Source: Phycisphaeraceae bacterium
GTDB taxonomy: Bacteria; Planctomycetota; Phycisphaerae; Phycisphaerales; UBA1924
Assembly (NCBI GenBank): GCA_020639215.1
Contig: JACKHA010000010.1
Span: 27,429-91,428, forward strand
Direction: 5' to 3'
Length of the DNA: 64,000 nt
Shown: piece after piece, positions 60,401 through 64,000 of the stretch
How the letters are laid out: each line of letters begins with the position of its first letter
How positions within the stretch are numbered: position 1 is the first letter of the stretch
Program-made: the position numbers and the translations under genes
The notes under the pieces: generated by a model
The model's database searches: none
The model's input: the letters and a program-made list of their open reading frames with translations, nothing else
What the model was told of the DNA's origin: nothing

Positions 60401-62045
60401 CCCGGGCCGCCTGCTCGACGGTCCGTCGCGCCGCCCACGACTCGCTCGACACCGATCGCTCGAGCCCGCTGATCAGGTCCATCGCCGCCCGCGTCCGGGC
60501 GATGCCCTCGTCGGTCTGGGCCGCGATCGGCGGGGACTCGGCCAGGGCCGAGAGCGACGCCCGCCCCGCTCCGCTGATCGCGCGCCGGGGATCGATCGCG
60601 GTATCCTGGGCACGCAGCTGCTCGAGGCGCGGCAGGAGTTCGCGCGACAGGTGCGGGTCGGCCGACAGCGCCCCCGCGTCCGCCGAGGCCAGGCGGCTCC
60701 GCACGTCGAGGGCCCACTCGGCCTTGGCGCACCACGCCGCGAACACCTCGCGCTCGGCGGCGCCGAAGTTCGCCGTGTTCGGCGCGCCCTGGACGCCGTT
60801 GCCCGCGCCGTTCGACCCACCCGGGTTGCCCGTGCTCGGCGGAGGCGGGGGCGACGGGTTCTCGCCAGACTTGCCACCTCCACCACCCGACATGAGCGCA
60901 AGCGCCCCGCCGATCACCACCACCCCGAGCACCGCGGCCCCCGCGATCATCGCGATCTGGCGGGGTTCCAGCCCCCCACCGCTCCCGCCGTTCTCGTTCG
61001 CACGCCCACCGCCGACGCCGATCGGCGCGATCCGCTTCGTCGGGGCCTCGGCCCCCGCGTCGGGCGACGCCGACGCGATCCGCTCCTCGGCACGCTTCAC
61101 GAACGCGTCGTCGAACGTGTACGGGATGTCCGTCGCCAGCGGCACGCTCTGCTCACCCGCACGAACGCACGTGAACAGCGACACGCTCGGCTCGCCCACC
61201 AAAACGTCGATCCAGCCCTGGCCGCGCGGCGACAGCAGCACCAGCGGGGCCGCGTCCCCGACGCTCTCGCACATGAACCGCCACCACAGCGCCAGCGACT
61301 CGCCCTCGCCCGCCTCGCTCCGGGGCACCCGCACATGCCGAGGCGTCAGGTCGGCCATGCGCGACCGCGACGTGTCCTTGCGGTCTCCCCGCAGGTACGA
61401 CGACAGCTCCCGCTCCATCTGGTACAGCAGGCGGTACATGCCCCGGCGCTCCGGGCCCATCGCTTCAGCCGTGGCCAGCGTCGCCGACGCGCTCACCGCG
61501 TGCTTGTCCGGCGGCGCGACCTCGTCGCCCGCGAGCGCTTCGAGCTCCTTCTGGGCGTTCTCCGCCAGGGCCCGCACGCGCTCGGCGGTCTTGGCCTGCT
61601 TGAACTCGTCCTCGAGCCGCTCGAGCAGCGGCAGCACGTACCGCAGCTGCCACGACATCGGCTGCCCGCGCATCTGGGCGCACACCACCATCGGGTATCG
61701 CTGGCGCCCCTTCCCGTCCGTGCTCGACCAGAACCGCCCGACCGCGAGCTCGCCGCCGGAGCGCCAGATGAACGAGTGCTCGAACCCCTCCAGGCGTGAT
61801 CCCTCGGGCATCGCGTCCCAGGCGCCGGCGTCGATGTTCCCGCCGATGCCCTCCACATAAAGGACACGCTTGATCTGGACCAGGCGCTCCGTGGTCAGCC
61901 CGATGTCGTCGATGTGATCGTCCCAGCCCGGATGTTTCCCGAACACCGCGACGTGCGCGCGGGCGTCCCCGTTCGCATCGCCCCGCCCGAGCATCCCTGA
62001 GAGTCCCTGGACCGCCAACGTCGCCCTCCGAGCGGGCGGCTCCAT
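57480..62045 (-). CDS. tagF: TagF-like / coiled-coil / FGE-like fusion protein of the T6SS locus
   Basis: A 1,521-aa membrane protein in three parts. Residues ~30-330 resemble the T6SS post-translational regulator TagF/ImpM (HVAVFGKHPGWDDHIDDIG, FEHSFIWRSGGELAVGRFW, MSWQLRYVLPLLERLEDEF). One membrane helix (IAMIAGAAVLGVVVIGGALA) lies near residue 372. A ~900-residue Ala/Glu/Arg-rich helical region, probably coiled coil, runs to ~1,270. The C-terminal ~240 residues look like an FGE/sulfatase-modifying-factor (C-type-lectin-like) fold: CRLPSVAEWRAGLARYEGG, WNLRDSSWAPQ, LVGNVSEFVML and VGLRPCFS. The FGE-type fold also occurs as a binding module in phosphorylation pathways of T6SS. Such a fusion is not one I recognise. 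Start chosen at ATG 62,045 just before the TagF region. Confidence 0.75.
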   Translation of the reverse strand: MEPPARRATLAVQGLSGMLGRGDANGDARAHVAVFGKHPGWDDHIDDIGLTTERLVQIKRVLYVEGIGGNIDAGAWDAMPEGSRLEGFEHSFIWRSGGELAVGRFWSSTDGKGRQRYPMVVCAQMRGQPMSWQLRYVLPLLERLEDEFKQAKTAERVRALAENAQKELEALAGDEVAPPDKHAVSASATLATAEAMGPERRGMYRLLYQMERELSSYLRGDRKDTSRSRMADLTPRHVRVPRSEAGEGESLALWWRFMCESVGDAAPLVLLSPRGQGWIDVLVGEPSVSLFTCVRAGEQSVPLATDIPYTFDDAFVKRAEERIASASPDAGAEAPTKRIAPIGVGGGRANENGGSGGGLEPRQIAMIAGAAVLGVVVIGGALALMSGGGGGKSGENPSPPPPPSTGNPGGSNGAGNGVQGAPNTANFGAAEREVFAAWCAKAEWALDVRSRLASADAGALSADPHLSRELLPRLEQLRAQDTAIDPRRAISGAGRASLSALAESPPIAAQTDEGIARTRAAMDLISGLERSVSSESWAARRTVEQAAREAERRGWAALGSSLMGVSGGVRLDGGGALASLTGVIEAAEPSGRLLAALGRFDAAARAAAAGAPGDERIARMPELLGSVQGPSEADAAEAAGVVAARVEGLADLGESVAGLVGQRWNQIDAAYFLAESAAGGAGGAVDERTYQTWMQEIRREAYTSLAAEADPRRSWDVERRLTQMGESIGALAEAQTPIDPADVARLQTELASLNRGVADLNAESWDRTHEAWVRQGAASLDRRVTALQNGFDALTGQLQAQWERETSRLAQRSRIEVGSETLQEAWRTRRDELLARYTAPERLTALTDAADALEDGLRRIDAAVPEVEVPRDRPGGVDVDALERALESERERWVSRVLGTLAWDGNQMDMAGLDAAAGEATRDGRAWLDRVGEACHDMAAAERLLGGAYALDEAGPDGGTLLDLAESAGADRIGTGVAEVFGGISSRIQDQRRATLLRGTAELRALAGERNAPLGVSMAAWRTLEATGWPASPEQVRQEAALARGLAERAGALGEAARRGVLVERIRAGSAARWERAARAAMGGSDAAGVESVLEARHEFAIDEVELAGPLRFNLMLLDLRRATREVSGSDADAQARALLTGFLESVDALGLEGSQSGDVADWLGQARALVGDAPAEVVIDPTTLGPGAIGWRGEEVDAERVRFTSPDGAAALEFVRLDVGDGGLAAAAYLCTTELSVGALQWATDRAGRVSRLRELTAASPPESAVGIKTWVFVTRPTGDGVVPADGWYLAKDRRPGVEPLAPGLEAGGPGSGTPATWIPAASAQEIAGWFGCRLPSVAEWRAGLARYEGGDEAPASWNLRDSSWAPQLAHVHGSQRVSISAPDDGAFVPDESTAPTGANAEVFPNSDRSVFFEDVGSGRGRVLRHLVGNVSEFVMLGSGGESFGVIGASALSAPQDFRTLLSGAEVPGYTVEYGWADVGLRPCFSLDGAGGVAPLHRRVRQAAERAPLLMGVGVGGGSD

Positions 62046-62152
62046 CCGCCCCGTGCGAGTATCGGACCTAGTCTCCCCGAATCGGTGGTTTTCGTCCACC
62101 GGAAGACGGCGGGCCGACAGCCACCCGCGGCGGCCTCGCCGCCCGAGCCGGT

Positions 62153-64000
62153 TCAGTTCGATCGCGCCCAGTTGCCCATCGTGGGCCAGCGGGGCGGGAG
62201 CGGGATGTCCCGGTTGAACTCGATTCTCACCCAATACTGCTGGCGTCCGTCGGCGTCGCTCCACTCGATCGGCACCCACCAGGCCTTGCACGTGCCAGCC
62301 GCCTCGTTCGGGTCGATCGGGCGGGCCCCGTCGCGCGAGATGGCGCGCAGGGCGGCCCACGGGTCAGCCCCGCTCTGGCCCAGCGGGACGCGCTGCTCGC
62401 GCCGGTCCCGGGCACCCTCTTCCTCGACGTAGAACCACAGCTCGAGCGATTCGTTGTTGGGCACTCGCAGCCCCGCGTTGGTCCACTGGCGGCGCGTGCT
62501 CACGCCGCCGCGCTGGGCCGCCGTCTCGTTCTCGAACCGGCGCGGCGTGGCGCCCTCGACCAGGTGCAGGTAGAGGTATGTCGCCGCCGCGTCCACGGAC
62601 GGATCGGCCAGGCGCAGGCGCTCGTCCGGCGCGGGCGTGGAGAGGCTAAAGGTCAGCGGCGCGGGATTCTCCCCGGAGGGACGCAGGGCACTGAGCATCC
62701 GCTGCACGCCCTCGAACCACTCGCGCTGGCCCTGCGGCACGCCCGCCCCGCGCAGGATCGCGATCTGGTCCTCCATCTCCTGGTCGTCGATCGATCGCGG
62801 CACACCGATTGTGCCCGCCGCGCCCGACTGCTGGTTCCGCGCCGCCGCCGAGCCGACGAGGGCCACTTCCTGGGCCACCGCCGCCAGGTCCGCCGGGCTG
62901 AGATTCTGGGGCGAGTCTTTGCACAACGGGAAGACACGCCGGTTCTGCTGGAGCGAGAGCAGCGCGGCCCCGGCCTGGTCGTTGGACTCGGCCGCGAGTT
63001 TCTCGAACGCCGCGAGCGTCATGTACCGCCAGTAGCGGATGACCTCGCCGTCGTCGTTGGTCAGGTAGAAGTAGTTAAGGAAATCGTTCTCGAACGCACC
63101 GACGTCCATGGCCAGCACGCGCTGGCGGGCCGCGGGAACCAGCGAGGGCAGGTTGGCGAACGAGCTCAGCAGTCGCTGGGCGGTGCTGGCGGTCTCGTTC
63201 ACGCCGCCGACATCGGCCTCGTGGGCCGCGATGCGGCGCTGCAGGGCCAGCAGGTCGCGGTCGCGCTCGGACTCGAGCAATTGCGGCCCGACGACGGCCA
63301 GCGCGTCGCGCAGGACCTCGCCGTTGGACTCGATGTTCCCGCCGATGGTGCGCCGGTTGAGACGGCTGGCGGCGGTCTGGAACTCTGCCCAGGTGCCGTT
63401 GGGACGCACGCGGTAGAGCGCCTCGGGCACCTGCTCGCCCCAGTAACGAACGTAATCGGACGCGTAGTCGCGCATGACGCTCTGGGCGTCGGCGACCATG
63501 CCATCGATCTGGCCCCGCTCGAGCACGGCCCCGGCCGCGTTCGGATCCTCGCTGGCCCCGACCAGTCCGAGTGCGGTGGTGATCGCGGCGAACGCGCGCC
63601 CCGCCGCCGCCGGGTCGTACTTCGGATCGACGTCGATCCCGTTGATCGAGTCGGTCATCTCCATCGGGCGGAGTTCGGCAACGCCGGCGGGCGAGGTCTG
63701 GGCCGCCCCGCGGACCATCGCCTCGACCGCGCGCGTGCTGTCCACCTGGCCTAGGGCCATCGAGATCGCGTCGTAGCCGATCTTCCGCTCCGCGGCGGCG
63801 ATGGCGCGCTCGCAGGCGAGTTTGGCCCCGTCGAGGCGCTCCTGCTCGAACGCGCCGCTGGTGATGTCGCGCTCGGCCTCGGCGATGGCCTGCCTCGCTG
63901 CCGCCGCCTGCCCGCGCGAGCCCTCCAGCACTCGGGCCAGGGTCAGCACGCCCGCGTCGAGCGACGACTCGCCGACCGCGCCCGCGGCGACGATCCGCCC
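62153..64000 (-). CDS. Large T6SS-locus protein, C-terminal part (TssM/IcmF-like?), cut by window edge
   Basis: The frame is open from the window edge to the stop at 62,153 (about 615 residues seen). There is no membrane helix in the visible part. It has helical stretches (EAERDITSGAFEQERLDGAK, LLALQRRIAAHEADVGG) and a beta-rich end (LRVPNNESLELWFYVEEEG, YWVRIEFNRDIPLPPRW). The end-domain wording SGADPWAALRAIS recalls the GPWALFRLL segment near the C-terminus of TssM, and the locus otherwise lacks a TssM. The match is weak; a planctomycete-specific structural T6SS protein is the alternative. The GTG at 63,949 is internal and is not taken as the true start. Confidence 0.5.
   Translation of the reverse strand, partial: GRIVAAGAVGESSLDAGVLTLARVLEGSRGQAAAARQAIAEAERDITSGAFEQERLDGAKLACERAIAAAERKIGYDAISMALGQVDSTRAVEAMVRGAAQTSPAGVAELRPMEMTDSINGIDVDPKYDPAAAGRAFAAITTALGLVGASEDPNAAGAVLERGQIDGMVADAQSVMRDYASDYVRYWGEQVPEALYRVRPNGTWAEFQTAASRLNRRTIGGNIESNGEVLRDALAVVGPQLLESERDRDLLALQRRIAAHEADVGGVNETASTAQRLLSSFANLPSLVPAARQRVLAMDVGAFENDFLNYFYLTNDDGEVIRYWRYMTLAAFEKLAAESNDQAGAALLSLQQNRRVFPLCKDSPQNLSPADLAAVAQEVALVGSAAARNQQSGAAGTIGVPRSIDDQEMEDQIAILRGAGVPQGQREWFEGVQRMLSALRPSGENPAPLTFSLSTPAPDERLRLADPSVDAAATYLYLHLVEGATPRRFENETAAQRGGVSTRRQWTNAGLRVPNNESLELWFYVEEEGARDRREQRVPLGQSGADPWAALRAISRDGARPIDPNEAAGTCKAWWVPIEWSDADGRQQYWVRIEFNRDIPLPPRWPTMGNWARSN

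Noticed and set aside
1..64000. tRNA or rRNA genes
   Set aside because: No conserved tRNA arms (GGTTCGANTCC-type T-loop with CCA-side pairing) or rRNA blocks were recognised by eye.

Overview
The window is a GC-rich (about 70% by eye), densely coding stretch of a Gram-negative-type chromosome. The best guess is a member of the Planctomycetota, probably Phycisphaerae-like. The guess rests on very high GC, a pyrophosphate-type phosphofructokinase, a chlamydia-like cysteine-containing DUF11 lipoprotein, a planctomycete-style giant haemagglutinin, weak or absent Shine-Dalgarno sites at several genes, and apparent leaderless promoters. This placement is inference. No rRNA, tRNA, CRISPR array or transposase was seen.

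Left part (1-8,770, + strand). A TPR-like gene is followed by a compact run of five enzymes: class III aminotransferase, nitrilase-family amidohydrolase, large Orn/Lys/Arg-type PLP decarboxylase, ATP-grasp ligase and C45 autoproteolytic acyltransferase/hydrolase. The first three are 5 bp apart or overlap. Together they look like an undescribed amine/amide pathway: make an amine, conjugate it with ATP, transaminate it, hydrolyse the amide.

Middle part (8,840-24,390). Ordinary singletons: purine deaminase, persulfide dioxygenase-rhodanese fusion, orphan sugar-type ABC ATPase, lipoproteins, UbiA-like membrane protein, PPi-type phosphofructokinase, secreted alpha/beta-hydrolase, NeuD-type acetyltransferase, RlaP-type nucleotidyltransferase and DUF11 lipoprotein. 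This region also holds most of the non-coding structure. It has 8-nt-periodic repeats lying 5' of genes in gene orientation, a two-module palindromic repeat flanking the nucleotidyltransferase gene, leaderless-type promoters, and a small membrane-protein gene broken at a G6 tract.

Right part (24,390-64,000, all - strand, read right to left). A type VI secretion locus: [TssM-like, cut by the window edge] - TagF-like/FGE-like fusion - two-partner secretion transporter (TpsB) - 4,223-aa haemagglutinin (TpsA) - TssA - TssB - TssC - Hcp - TagJ - TssE - TssF - TssG - ClpV - VgrG - small beta-domain protein - LysM/peptidoglycan-binding protein - peptidoglycan-binding protein - metzincin-like protease - HEAT-repeat lipoprotein. 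The contractile sheath (TssB/C), tube (Hcp), baseplate (TssE/F/G, TssA), recycling ATPase (ClpV) and spike (VgrG) are all present. TssJ, TssK, TssL and a PAAR tip were not found and may lie beyond the right edge. The genes after VgrG look like an effector cassette: beta-domain and peptidoglycan-binding carrier proteins, a zinc-protease toxin candidate, and a lipoprotein that could be its immunity partner. The TPS adhesin pair sits inside the same unidirectional T6SS block, which suggests a combined contact-dependent attachment and attack locus.
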